From positions 1-64,000 of the forward strand of contig CAWDBS010000049.1 in the NCBI GenBank assembly GCA_963800415.1: a stretch of DNA of 64,000 nt. Direction: 5' to 3'. Position 1 is the stretch's first letter, and every line of letters starts with the position of its first letter. Shown one piece after another: positions 34,208 through 43,144 of the stretch. This DNA is from Palsa-504 sp963800415 (GTDB taxonomy: Bacteria > Actinomycetota > Actinomycetes > Streptosporangiales > Streptosporangiaceae). A program made the translations under genes and the position numbers. The notes beneath the pieces are model-generated. The model had not been told where the DNA came from and did not search any database. It saw nothing but the letters and a program-made list of their open reading frames with translations.

Positions 34208-34671
34208 CCGCACCGCCCGAGACCCCACCGCCCGAGAACGGCGCCACCCTGCACCCCCGCCTGCAGGAGATCGTCGAGGACTTCCACTCGGTGCCGGATA
34301 AGGACCGGCTGCAGCTGCTGCTGGAGTTCTCCCAGGAGCTGCCCGCCCTGCCGGAGCGTTACGCCGAGCATCGTGACCTGCTCGAGCAGGTACCCGAGTG
34401 CCAGACGCCGCTGTTCCTGGCCGTCGAGACCGGACCGGATGCGGCCGTGCACCTGTTCTTCGACGCGCCGCGGGAGGCGCCGACCACTCGCGGCTTCGCC
34501 GCCATCCTGCACGCCGGCCTGGACGGGCTCGACGCGGAGGAGGTGCTGGCCACGCCGGCCGAGTTCTCCAGCCAGCTCGGGCTGCAGGACCTGGTGAGCC
34601 CGCTGCGGCTGCGCGGCATGGCCGCGATGCTGGCCCGGATCAAGCGCCAGGTCCGCGACCAGCGCGGCTGA
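34204..34671 (+). CDS. sufE: SufE family sulfur acceptor
   Basis: 155 aa from GTG 34204. The SufE fold is recognisable from DRLQLLLEFSQELPALPERY and VPECQTPLFLAVE, which carries the persulfide-accepting cysteine in its loop. LLEQ before it and the C-terminal helices (SPLRLRGMAAMLARIKRQ) are also typical. It accepts sulfur from a desulfurase or, as here, from a coupled rhodanese, for Fe-S or thio-cofactor assembly. The Ala/Pro-rich first 20 residues are a disordered extension. Confidence 0.93.
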   Translation: MTAPPETPPPENGATLHPRLQEIVEDFHSVPDKDRLQLLLEFSQELPALPERYAEHRDLLEQVPECQTPLFLAVETGPDAAVHLFFDAPREAPTTRGFAAILHAGLDGLDAEEVLATPAEFSSQLGLQDLVSPLRLRGMAAMLARIKRQVRDQRG

Positions 34672-34798
34672 CCAGCGACGGCAGGACTTCACCCGCCCAG
34701 GGTGACGGCCGATCCGGTGCACCTGTGATCGTCTGGGGATAGGAGGCGATGGCAGCAGGGCTGGACGTCTCCGGCCACGGATAGGTGGGTGGACGGCC

Positions 34799-35452
34799 AT
34801 GGTTCTTGACCTTCTGTTGATCGGCGTGGCGGTAGCGCTCGATCCGCTGCCGCTGACGGCATTCCTGGTTGTGCTGCCCTCCAAGCGCGGCGTGCGGAAG
34901 GGCACCGCATTCCTGTTCGGCTGGCTGGTGTCCCTGGCCATCGTGGTCACGGTCACCGTGCTCGCGACCGGCAATAACCCGCCCAAGCCGAACACGGCCC
35001 CGTCGCTGGCGTCGCTGGCGGTGAAGATCGCCATCGGAGCCTTCCTGGTCTGGTTCGCGATCCGGCAGCGGCGGCGGATGCGGGGGCCGAAGAAGCAGAA
35101 GAAGCCGCCGAAGTGGCAGGAGCACGTGGACAACATGTCGCCGTGGTTCGCCATGGGCCTGGCCCCTGCGCTTCAGCCCTGGACCCTGATCGCCGCGGGG
35201 GCGGCCACTGTCGTGGAGGCCAAGCTGGCCAGCTGGGAGAGCTTTCTCGCGCTGATCGGGTTCTGCGTGCTGGGCTCGGCGTCCTACATCGCCATGGTGA
35301 TCTACGCCGCCTTCTGGCCCGGCCCGGCCCAGGCGTTCCTGGCCAGGGCCAGGGCATGGATAGAGCGCCATACCGACCAGGCGATCGTCATAGGGTGCCT
35401 GGTCCTCGGCTTGTGGCTCATCGCGAACAGCATCTACCTGATCGTCACCTGA
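34799..35452 (+). CDS. GAP family membrane protein
   Basis: 217 aa with about six membrane helices: an N-terminal LLLIGVAVALDPLPLTAFLVVL, a basic cytoplasmic loop (RRRMRGPKKQKKPPKWQ), and C-terminal GCLVLGLWLIANSIYLIV. It matches the GAP (Sap, sulfolipid-1-addressing) family of actinobacterial membrane proteins that help export glycolipids. The role here is not determined. It is separated from the SufE gene by 127 bases. Confidence 0.82.
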   Translation: MVLDLLLIGVAVALDPLPLTAFLVVLPSKRGVRKGTAFLFGWLVSLAIVVTVTVLATGNNPPKPNTAPSLASLAVKIAIGAFLVWFAIRQRRRMRGPKKQKKPPKWQEHVDNMSPWFAMGLAPALQPWTLIAAGAATVVEAKLASWESFLALIGFCVLGSASYIAMVIYAAFWPGPAQAFLARARAWIERHTDQAIVIGCLVLGLWLIANSIYLIVT

Positions 35453-35483
35453 GGGGCCTGCCTACCGGGAGGACGTAGCGTCC

Positions 35484-36341
35484 GTGGTCATCGTGTTCGC
35501 TCTGCTGGCGGCTCTGTCCAACGCGGTCAACGTCACCACTCAGCACATGGCCAGCACCGCCGATCCGCGCGGGTCCTCGGGCTGGCGGCTGGTCCTTTAC
35601 CTGTTCCGCAGTCCCCTGTGGCTTTTCGGCTGGGTGGCCCTGGCGGCGGCGTTCGTGTTCCAGGCCCTGGCCCTGAACGCTGGCCTGCTGTCGGTCGTGC
35701 AGCCGCTGATGGCCACGGAACTCATTTTCGCGCTGGTCTTGCGCCAGTTCTGGATTCACCAGTCGATCCTGAAGATTACCTGGGGCGGCGCCGCTTTGGC
35801 CTGCGTGGGCCTGGGCGTGTTCATCGTCGCCGGTGAGCCCCGCGGCGGTCGTCCCACACCGACGAGTCAGCACTGGATCGCGGCCGTAGTGGCCTGCGGC
35901 GCCACTGCCGCCGTGCTGGCCGCCCTGGCGCAGCGGGGATCCGCGAACTGGCGCGCTGCTGCGTTTGCGTCGGCGGCCGGGACGATCTGGGCGCTCGTGG
36001 CGACGTTCATCAAGACCACGACGGACACGCTGACCCAGTTCGGCGTGGCCGGAATGTTCACCCACTGGCCGGTATACGCCCTGGCCGTGGGGGCCGTGGC
36101 AGGCACCCTGCTGCAGCAGGCGGCACTTCACGTCGGACCGTTGAAGGTCTCTCAGCCTTTTCTGGTGATCATCGATCCGATCGTCAGCATCACCCTGAGC
36201 GTGTGGTTGTTCGCCGAGTACTTCACATCCAGCGCCGCGGTCCTGGCCGCAGCGGCGGCCGCCTTCGCCGTGATGTGCGCCGGGGTGGTCCTGCTGACCC
36301 AGACCGCACCAGCGACCATGGACGCCGCTCCCCGCGGCTAG
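35484..36341 (+). CDS. DMT/EamA-like transporter
   Basis: 285 aa from GTG 35484. Eight to ten membrane helices including FQALALNAGLLSVVQPLMATE and a second half with LLQQAALHVGPLKVSQPFLV, the internal repeat of EamA-type drug/metabolite transporters and NIPA-like proteins. It lies 31 bases after the GAP protein and may be cotranscribed. The substrate is unknown. Confidence 0.82.
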   Translation: MVIVFALLAALSNAVNVTTQHMASTADPRGSSGWRLVLYLFRSPLWLFGWVALAAAFVFQALALNAGLLSVVQPLMATELIFALVLRQFWIHQSILKITWGGAALACVGLGVFIVAGEPRGGRPTPTSQHWIAAVVACGATAAVLAALAQRGSANWRAAAFASAAGTIWALVATFIKTTTDTLTQFGVAGMFTHWPVYALAVGAVAGTLLQQAALHVGPLKVSQPFLVIIDPIVSITLSVWLFAEYFTSSAAVLAAAAAAFAVMCAGVVLLTQTAPATMDAAPRG

Positions 36342-36459
36342 CTGCTGATCCGGGCGGCGGCTGGCCTGTTACGATGCTCGGCACCGGCCTCTTACCCCAG
36401 GGATCGCCTCACGCGGATGACTGCTCCGAACGCGGTAACGTCAGCTTCCGGTTTGCCGA

Positions 36460-36714
36460 CACGAGACCGGGGAGGCGCGGGACGCCTTCCTCCGCGAGCG
36501 GCACCGCTACGAGGAGCGGATCCGGGACCTGTTCGCGGCGGCCGTCGAGGCCGGCGAACTGCGCCGGGACCTCGACCTGGACGACGCCACGCTGGTCTTC
36601 CTGTCCGTGGCCAACTGGGCGTACACCTGGCTCATGCCCGAGACCGACGTCGGGGCGCTGACCTCGAGGCTGATCTCGATGCTGCTCGGCGGGATAGGCC
36701 GGGAGCGCCCCTGA
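36460..36714 (+). pseudogene. TetR-family regulator, C-terminal fragment
   Basis: The segment ARDAFLRERHRYEERIRDLF, then AAAVEAGELRRDLDLDDATL and VANWAYTWLMPETDVG to the stop is the ligand-binding C-terminal domain of TetR/AcrR regulators. The helix-turn-helix N-terminus is missing and no suitable start codon precedes it. It sits beside the PHA operon, whose promoter region has TetR-like palindromes, so it may be the leftover of that cluster's regulator. Confidence 0.65.
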
Positions 36715-36738
36715 CCGGGCCGCCGGGCGGCCCGGTCA
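36712..36738. terminator. Bidirectional hairpin between convergent units
   Basis: A perfect 12-bp GC-rich stem (36712-36723 with 36727-36738) with a three-base loop, located between the TetR remnant and the convergent end of the PHA synthase gene. There is no T-tract, so termination is probable but unproven. Confidence 0.6.
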
Positions 36739-36757
36739 CATCATCGGGGACAGGTTG

Positions 36758-38560
36758 TCACTGGTGCACGTAGGTGCCCGGGGCTGGCTCTTTCGCCGGG
36801 AAGCGACGGCTGCCGACGGACTTGGGTGCCGCGATCTGCTCACCGGAGCGGTCGGCCAGCCAGCCGGCCCAGTGCTCCCACCAGGAGCCCTCGTGCCGCT
36901 GGGCGCCCGCCAGCCACTGCTCGGCGTCGGGCGGGGTCTCCGGATTGACGTAGTACCCGAGCCGGGGGTGCTTCGGGTCGGCCACCACGGTCTGGATGTG
37001 GCCGCTGGAGCACAGCACGAACTGAGAGCGGCCGGAGACCAGCTGGGTGGTCCGGTAGCAGGTCTGCCACGGCGTGATGTGGTCGGTCATCCCGGCCGCC
37101 ACGTACGTGTCGCAGTTGATCCGGGAGAGGTCGATCGGCGTGCCGAGGACCTTCAGGGCACCCGGGTGCACTAGCTCGTTGCCTGCCACCATGTCGAGCA
37201 GCTGATGGTGGAAGGCGGAAGTCAGCCGGGTCGTGTCGGCGTTCCAGGCGAGGATGTCGAAGGTCGGCGGGTCCTTGCCGAGCAGGTAGTTGTTCACCCA
37301 GTAGTTCCACACCAGGTCGTTGGGGCGCAGCCAGGCGAACATCTGCCCCATCTGCCAGCCGTCGATCACCCCGCTGCGTTGCGAGACCTTCTTGGCCACC
37401 GCGAGGGTCTGTGGCGATGCGAACAGGAACATCCGCCCATCAGACTCGCAGTCGAGCAGGGTGACGAACATCGTGGCAGAGTGAACCTTGTCCTCCCCCA
37501 GGGCGGCGAGGTGCGCCTGCGTGACCGCGGCCGTCATCCCGCCCAGGCAGCCGCCCATGATGTTCACATCCGGCGAACCGGAGACCGCGCGGGCCACGTC
37601 GAGCGCCTCGATCGTCGCCTGCGCATAGGTGTCGAAATCCCAGTCGCGCTGCGCCCCCGTCGGGTTGCGCCAGCTTATCCCGAACACGCCGATGCCGCGC
37701 TTGAGCAGGTATTCGTACAGGCTGCGGCCTGGTGACAGGTCAAGCGCGTAGAACTTGTTCACCTGCGGGGGCACCATGAGTATGGGGCGCTGGTAGACGG
37801 TGTTGGTTTGCGGGGTGTACTGGATCAGCTCGAAGACCTCGGTCCGGTGAATGACCGCGCCGGGCGTCGCCGCGATGGTCTCGCCTACCTTGAACGGCCT
37901 GCGGTCAACCATCGACGGCATGCCGCGGTTGTGCCGTACATCGCCGACCCAGTTGGCGATCCCCTTGCCGACGCTGCCGCCGCCGGTGTCGAACCCGCGC
38001 TTGATGGCCGCGGGATTGCCCAGGAAGGAGTTGGTCGGCGCCAGGCTCTCCCGGAGCAACATCAGCGCGAAGCGCGCCCGCTCGCGGTTCACGCCCTCGA
38101 TGCCGAGACTGTCGACGAAGGGGTCGACCCTTGACCCGTAGTAGAGATACGTCTGCATCATCCTGCGGTACAGCGGGTTCTCCCGCCACGCCGCATCGGC
38201 AAATCGCTTATCTCCCTTTTCCGGTGTCACCTGCGACGTGCCGAGCGCGATCCGCAGCAGTTCCTGGGCCGCCCCGGGCGTGTCCCGCACCAGCGTCAGC
38301 GGCTCCCGCACCGCCTGCTGGCCGAGGAACCGCACTGCGCCGATGGCCGCGCGGGGGCTCAGGCCAGCGAAGGGGCCCGGTCCGGGGGCCGCCTGTGCGC
38401 CGCCTGCCGGCTGAGCCGCGGTGTCCGCGAGGGCGTGCTGCGGCTGCGGGCCGGCCTCCGCGATCTTGTGCGTACTTGACGCCGTGGACCTGGGTGCGCC
38501 TGCTTTACGTCCGTTGGGACTGGTCTTGGTGTGCGGTGCCTTGCCGCGCTGAGTTGTCAT
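36758..38560 (-). CDS. phaC: Polyhydroxyalkanoate synthase
   Basis: 600 aa from ATG 38560. A disordered Ala/Pro/Thr-rich N-terminal 70 residues, then the PhaC core: LFLRESLAPTNSFLGNP-like, TEVFELIQYTP, VPPQVNKFYALDLSPGRS and FGISWRNP. The lipase-like box GGCLGG (Cys near 338) gives the nucleophile. The acid GMTDHITPW and the histidine CSSGHIQTVV complete the triad. It polymerises hydroxyacyl-CoA into PHA. It is the last gene of a four-gene operon and overlaps the thiolase stop by four bases. No PhaE or PhaR partner is nearby, so a class I or II enzyme is likely. Confidence 0.95.
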   Translation of the reverse strand: MTTQRGKAPHTKTSPNGRKAGAPRSTASSTHKIAEAGPQPQHALADTAAQPAGGAQAAPGPGPFAGLSPRAAIGAVRFLGQQAVREPLTLVRDTPGAAQELLRIALGTSQVTPEKGDKRFADAAWRENPLYRRMMQTYLYYGSRVDPFVDSLGIEGVNRERARFALMLLRESLAPTNSFLGNPAAIKRGFDTGGGSVGKGIANWVGDVRHNRGMPSMVDRRPFKVGETIAATPGAVIHRTEVFELIQYTPQTNTVYQRPILMVPPQVNKFYALDLSPGRSLYEYLLKRGIGVFGISWRNPTGAQRDWDFDTYAQATIEALDVARAVSGSPDVNIMGGCLGGMTAAVTQAHLAALGEDKVHSATMFVTLLDCESDGRMFLFASPQTLAVAKKVSQRSGVIDGWQMGQMFAWLRPNDLVWNYWVNNYLLGKDPPTFDILAWNADTTRLTSAFHHQLLDMVAGNELVHPGALKVLGTPIDLSRINCDTYVAAGMTDHITPWQTCYRTTQLVSGRSQFVLCSSGHIQTVVADPKHPRLGYYVNPETPPDAEQWLAGAQRHEGSWWEHWAGWLADRSGEQIAAPKSVGSRRFPAKEPAPGTYVHQ

Positions 38561-39723
38561 GACAGCCTCTCTATGATGATGGCCATGCCCTGGCCGCCGC
38601 CGACGCACATCGTTTCCAGCCCGATCGTCTGGTCCCGGGTGCGCAGGTCGTTCAGCAGCGTGGCCAGGATGCGCACCCCGGTCATGCCGAACGGGTGGCC
38701 GAGCGCGATGGCGCCGCCGTGCGGGTTGAGCTTGTCGCCGAACGGGTCGACACCGAGTTCTCTCGCCGACGGGATGACCTGCGCCGCGAACGCCTCGTTG
38801 ATCTCGACCACGTCCACGTCATCGATGGTCATCCCGGCCCGGGCTAGCGCTTGCCGGCTGGACTGGATCGGGCCCAGGCCCATCATCTCGGGCTCCAGGG
38901 CGCTGACGCCGGTGCAGACGATGCGGGCCAGCGGGGTGATCCCGAGCTGCCCGGCCAGAGCCCGCGACATCACCACGGCCGCCGCCGCGCCGTCGTTAAG
39001 CGGGCAGGCGTTCCCCGCGGTCACCCGGCCGTTCTCGCGGAACACCGGCTTCAGCGAGGCCAGCCTGTCCAGCGTGGTGTCCGGCCGGGGGCCGTCGTCC
39101 TTGGTCATGGTGGCCCCGGAGGACAGCGGCACCGGGATGATCTCCCGGGCGAAGATCCCGTCCTTGGTGGCCGTGACCGCGCGCAGGTGGCTCTGCAGGG
39201 CGTACCGGTCCATCTCCTCGCGGGTGACGCCGTAGTAGTCGGCCACGTTCTCGGCCGTCTCGCCCATGCTCATGTAGGCCTGGGGGAGCCCCTCCGCGTT
39301 CCCGGCGAACAGCCGCGGGTTCTGCGTTCCCGGCTGGTCGGCGAACACCCCGAGCGGCGAGCGGGTGCTCGACTCCACGCCGGCGCACACGAACGCCGAG
39401 CCCTCGTCCGCCTTGATGGCGTGGAAGGCCATCCGGACGGCCAGCAGCGACGACGCGCAGTAGCGGTTGACCGTGGTGCCCGGAGCATTCACCCGGGCCA
39501 GGATGCTGATGATCCGTCCCAGGTTGTGTCCCTGCTCACCGCCGGGCAGCGCGCAGCCGCAGATCACATCCTCGATCTGGCCGCGGTCCAGCTGCGGGAT
39601 CTGCTTGAGCACCTCGTCGACGACGTAGCCGCCCAGGTCATCGGGCCGCTGATCGATCAGCGAGCCCTTGACGGCGCGGCCGATCGGTGTGCGGCCGATG
39701 GCGGCGATAACGACTTCTGACAT
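38557..39723 (-). CDS. Acetyl-CoA acyltransferase (thiolase)
   Basis: 388 aa from ATG 39723 (GAGGAG six bases upstream; GTG 39726 also possible). Catalytic motifs: NRYCASSLLAVRMA (acyl-accepting Cys), NEAFAAQVI, GHPFGMTGVR (His) and CVGGGQGMAIII (second Cys). It makes or breaks 3-ketoacyl-CoA. In this operon it could feed PHA precursors or complete beta-oxidation. Its start overlaps the acyl-CoA ligase stop by three bases (TGATG-like). No phaB reductase is in the operon, so chain building would need an external reductase. Confidence 0.95.
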   Translation of the reverse strand: MSEVVIAAIGRTPIGRAVKGSLIDQRPDDLGGYVVDEVLKQIPQLDRGQIEDVICGCALPGGEQGHNLGRIISILARVNAPGTTVNRYCASSLLAVRMAFHAIKADEGSAFVCAGVESSTRSPLGVFADQPGTQNPRLFAGNAEGLPQAYMSMGETAENVADYYGVTREEMDRYALQSHLRAVTATKDGIFAREIIPVPLSSGATMTKDDGPRPDTTLDRLASLKPVFRENGRVTAGNACPLNDGAAAAVVMSRALAGQLGITPLARIVCTGVSALEPEMMGLGPIQSSRQALARAGMTIDDVDVVEINEAFAAQVIPSARELGVDPFGDKLNPHGGAIALGHPFGMTGVRILATLLNDLRTRDQTIGLETMCVGGGQGMAIIIERLS

Positions 39724-41381
39724 CACGAACTCCTCTGGTCATGGGGATTGCGGGCCGTGGCGTCGCTGGTCACGACGTCGAGGCTGCCCTGCGTGTTGCG
39801 CTCCCGCAGCAGCTTCTTGTCGTGCTTGCCCACGCTGGTGCGGGGCACCTCGTCCAGGAACACCCACTGCTCGGGCAGCCACCACTTGACCACCAGGCCG
39901 GCCAGGTGCTCCCGGAGCTCCTCGGCGCTCACCGACTGGCCCGGTGCGCGGACGATGCACGCCAGCGGCCGCTCACCCCAGCGTTCATCGGGCGCGGCGA
40001 TGACCGCGGCCTCGCGGACCGCCGGGTGGGTGAGGATGGCGGCCTCCAGCTCGAGCGTGGAGATCCATTCACCGCCCGACTTGACCACGTCTTTGGCCCG
40101 GTCGCTGATCGTGATGTAGCCCCTGGCGTCTATCCGGCCGACGTCGCCGGTGCGCAGCCACCCGTCCCGGAACTTCTCCGGCGCCGGGTCCTTGTAGTAG
40201 CCGCCCGTCACCCACGGCCCGCGCACCTCGATCTCGCCGGTGGCGTGCCCGTCGCGGGGCAGCGCCTTGCCCTCGTCGTCCACGACCCGGGCCTCCACGC
40301 CGCCCAGCGGGCGGCCCGCGGTGGCCCGGTAGTCGATCGCGCGTTCCGCCGGGACGTTCTTGGGCGGGAACGACAGGGCCGCGACCGGACTCGTCTCGGT
40401 CAGGCCCCAGCCCTGGACGATCCGGACGCCGAACCGCTGCTCGTAAGCCTCGATCAGGCTGCGCGGGACGGCCGCGCCGCCGCACAGGATCATGCGCAGC
40501 GAGGCCAGGTCGACGCTGCCCGGGTCCAGCCCGAGAACGTCGAACCACACCGTGGGGACGGCCATCGCCATGGTGGCCCGCTCCGCCGCGATGAACCGGG
40601 CCAGCGGGGCGGCCTGGGTGAACCGGTTCGGCAGCAGCAGGTCGGCGCCGACCAGCCAGGCGGCGTACGGCATTCCCCAGGCGTTGCCGTGGAACATGGG
40701 CACCACCGGCAGCAGCCGGTCGTACTGGCTGAGCCCGAGGGCCTCACCGGAGCACAAGCCGAGCGAGTGCAGGAACGTGGAACGGTGGCTGTACACGACG
40801 CCCTTCGGCCAGCCCGTGGTCCCGCTGGTGTAGCACATCGCGGCGGCCGCCGTCTCGTCGATCTCCGGCCACGGGTACCCCGGCCGTTCCGCGGCCAGCA
40901 GCTCCTCGTAGTCGATGGGCCCGGGCAGCCTGGAACGGTCACCCTGGCCGTACACGACGAGATGGCGGACGGTCTTGAGCTCATCCCCGCCGGCCGCCAG
41001 CACCGGCGCGAGGACCGGCGCGAGGTTGGCGTCAGCGATGATCACGGTGTCCTCGGCGTGGCCGATGATGTACCGGATCTGCTCCGCCGCCAGCCGGATG
41101 TTGATGGTGTGCATCACCGCGCCCATGCCGGGAATGGCGAAGTAGGCCTCCTGGTGCTCCTGGCTGTTCCAGCCGAAGGTGGCGACCCGGTCGCCGGGCC
41201 GGACGCCCAGGCGGCGCAGGCCGGCCGCCAGCTGATCCGCGCGGTCCGCCAGGGCCCCGAACTCGATGCGGCGCACCCCGTCGGCCTCGTTGGTGACGAC
41301 GACGCTGTCCGCGTAGTTGGTCCGGCCGTGCTCGAAGATGTGCCTCACCGTGAGCGGAAAGTCCATCATGGTACTGCGCAT
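39723..41381 (-). CDS. Long/medium-chain acyl-CoA synthetase
   Basis: 552 aa, ANL superfamily. AMP-binding motif CYTSGTTGWPKGVVYSHR, VVPMFHGNAWG, QGWGLTETSP, YYKDPAPEKFRDGWLRTGDVG and the C-terminal lysine region RTSVGKHDKKLLRE. It converts fatty acid, ATP and CoA to acyl-CoA through an acyl-adenylate. It is five bases after the other ligase and directly before thiolase. The start ATG 41381 is followed by in-frame ATGs at 41369 and 41366, either of which could be the real start. Confidence 0.95.
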   Translation of the reverse strand: MRSTMMDFPLTVRHIFEHGRTNYADSVVVTNEADGVRRIEFGALADRADQLAAGLRRLGVRPGDRVATFGWNSQEHQEAYFAIPGMGAVMHTINIRLAAEQIRYIIGHAEDTVIIADANLAPVLAPVLAAGGDELKTVRHLVVYGQGDRSRLPGPIDYEELLAAERPGYPWPEIDETAAAAMCYTSGTTGWPKGVVYSHRSTFLHSLGLCSGEALGLSQYDRLLPVVPMFHGNAWGMPYAAWLVGADLLLPNRFTQAAPLARFIAAERATMAMAVPTVWFDVLGLDPGSVDLASLRMILCGGAAVPRSLIEAYEQRFGVRIVQGWGLTETSPVAALSFPPKNVPAERAIDYRATAGRPLGGVEARVVDDEGKALPRDGHATGEIEVRGPWVTGGYYKDPAPEKFRDGWLRTGDVGRIDARGYITISDRAKDVVKSGGEWISTLELEAAILTHPAVREAAVIAAPDERWGERPLACIVRAPGQSVSAEELREHLAGLVVKWWLPEQWVFLDEVPRTSVGKHDKKLLRERNTQGSLDVVTSDATARNPHDQRSS

Positions 41382-41386
41382 GTGCT

Positions 41387-42904
41387 CTAGCCTCCTGAGA
41401 CTTGTGCGTGCTGGCCTGCCCAGTGCGGTTCGCGCAGCTCCCGTTTGAGGATCTTGCCGGCCGCCGACTTGGGCAGCGGCCCGGTGCGCAACTCGATGTA
41501 CCTGGGCACCTTGAATCCGGCGATCCGCTCGCGGCAGTGCGCGACCAGTTCCTCAGGCGTCACGTCCCGCCGGGAGAACACGACCGCGTAGACCGACTCG
41601 CCCCAGCGTGGGTCGGGAACGCCGAAGACGGCCACCTCCTCGACCGCCGGATGGGTGGTCAGCGCGTCTTCCACCTCGGTGGAGTAGATGTTCTCGCCGC
41701 CGCTGATGATCATGTCCTTGGCCCGGTCGACCAGGTAGATGTAGGAGTACTCGTCCCGGTACCCGAGGTCGCCGGTCAGGTACCAGTCGCCGCGCATGAC
41801 CTCGGCCGTCTCCTCGGATTTGTGCCAGTAACCGGCCATCACGCTCGGACTGCGGACGGTGATCTGGCCGACCGCGCCGGGCGGCAGGTCGGTCATGGCG
41901 TCGTCGACGACCCGCATCTCCACGCCCGCGGCGGGCTGGCCGCACGAGCGGATCAGCGGGGTGTCGAGGATGCGCTCCTCGTGCGGCAGCAGCGTGGTGA
42001 TCGGGGTGGTTTCCGTGGTGCCGTACACGTGCAGCAGTTCGGCGCCGGGGAAGGCCTGGCGGGTCCGCCGGAGCGTCTCGGCGGAGATGGGCGAGGCACC
42101 GTGGCTCAGGTACCGCAGCGAGCTGACGTCCCGCGGCCGGGCCAGCTGGGCGGTGGCCGCCCTGGCCAGCATGGTGGGGACGAGCAGCGTGTGCGTGACC
42201 GCCTCGCGCTCGATGAGGTCGAGCGCCAGGTCGGGGTCGAACGCGGGCATGATGACATGGGTGCCGCCCGCCCAGACGGTGGCCAGCGTGGCGATTATCC
42301 CGCCGGTATGGAACATCGGCGAGGCCACCAGCCACCGCGTCTGCCGGTCAAAGGGCCAGGCGGCCATGAAGTGCAGTGCGCTCGAGACCAGGCTCCGGTG
42401 GGTGTGCGTGGCGCCCTTGGCCGCCCCCGTGGTGCCCGAGGTGTAGAACAGGGCGGCCAGGTCGTTCTCGGTCACCGCGTCGTTGAAGGGCAGCTCGTCG
42501 GCCGCGGCGAGCAGGTCCTCGTAGTCGTCCGGGATCGTCAGCACCTGGCTGACTCCAGTTACTCCCGCGGCACCCGGGTAATCCGCGTCGGCGAAGACCA
42601 CGCTGACCTCGGAGTCCTCCAGGATGGCCCGCATCTCGGCGGGCGCGAGCCGCGAGTTGACCGGGACCAGCACGTAACCGGCCGCCGGGAGCCCGAGGTA
42701 GAGCTCGAGGTAGCGGTCGGAGTTGAGGGCGATCACGCCGACCCGGTCCTGCGGCGCGAGGCCGAGCTTGCGCATCGCGCCGGCCAGGCGGCGGCATCGC
42801 GCGCCGAGCTCGGCGTAGGTACGGCGATTGTCCTGGCAGACGACGGCGCAGGATCCCCCGGCGGTGCTGAGGGCCCGGTTGAGCGGCTGCGTGAATGTGT
42901 ACAT
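41387..42904 (-). CDS. AMP-dependent acyl-CoA ligase, class I
   Basis: 505 aa from ATG 42904, with GGAGG seven bases upstream. FYTSGTTGAAKGATHTHR is the ATP-binding P-loop; HVYGTTETTP, DWYLTGDLGYRDEYSYI and SAAGKILKRELRE follow. It belongs to the same superfamily as the adjacent ligase but the sequences differ, so substrate ranges probably differ. It is the first gene of the PHA operon and so is governed by the palindrome-containing promoter region. Confidence 0.93.
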   Translation of the reverse strand: MYTFTQPLNRALSTAGGSCAVVCQDNRRTYAELGARCRRLAGAMRKLGLAPQDRVGVIALNSDRYLELYLGLPAAGYVLVPVNSRLAPAEMRAILEDSEVSVVFADADYPGAAGVTGVSQVLTIPDDYEDLLAAADELPFNDAVTENDLAALFYTSGTTGAAKGATHTHRSLVSSALHFMAAWPFDRQTRWLVASPMFHTGGIIATLATVWAGGTHVIMPAFDPDLALDLIEREAVTHTLLVPTMLARAATAQLARPRDVSSLRYLSHGASPISAETLRRTRQAFPGAELLHVYGTTETTPITTLLPHEERILDTPLIRSCGQPAAGVEMRVVDDAMTDLPPGAVGQITVRSPSVMAGYWHKSEETAEVMRGDWYLTGDLGYRDEYSYIYLVDRAKDMIISGGENIYSTEVEDALTTHPAVEEVAVFGVPDPRWGESVYAVVFSRRDVTPEELVAHCRERIAGFKVPRYIELRTGPLPKSAAGKILKRELREPHWAGQHAQVSGG

Positions 42905-42986
42905 CGGCTTACCTCCAGAGCAGGGGCTGGTGCTCTTTCGTTCTCGCCGGTTACGGCTGGCTGGGACCCTCGATGTACCAGACGCT

Positions 42987-43126
42987 ACCGATCGTTCGGT
43001 TGGCTGGAAGGGGCCGAACGTCCTGTTGTCCAAGGCTGAGGTCCGTAGGCTCCTCCAACGCGCATCACGGGTATTACGCTCAACATGAGTACCAACCGAT
43101 CGTTCGGTCATGTTACCGTTCGGTAA
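42987..43126. promoter_or_regulatory. Candidate TetR-type operators in PHA divergent promoter
   Basis: ACCGATCGTTCGGT occurs twice (42987-43000 and 43095-43108), each with palindromic arms ACCGA/TCGGT. A third related palindrome, TTACCGTTCGGTAA, lies at 43113-43126, 19 bases before the hydrolase start. The sites flank both divergent promoters. The repeated symmetric motif is typical of TetR-family operators in fatty-acid regulons; the regulator itself is not in the window unless it was the broken TetR stub at 36.5 kb. Confidence 0.7.
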
Positions 43127-43144
43127 GGTTAGGGGAGGTTTCAG

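Noticed and set aside
39741..43039. Two long plus-strand frames opposite the acyl-CoA ligases
   Set aside because: Antisense shadows. Both ligases have complete motif sets on the minus strand.
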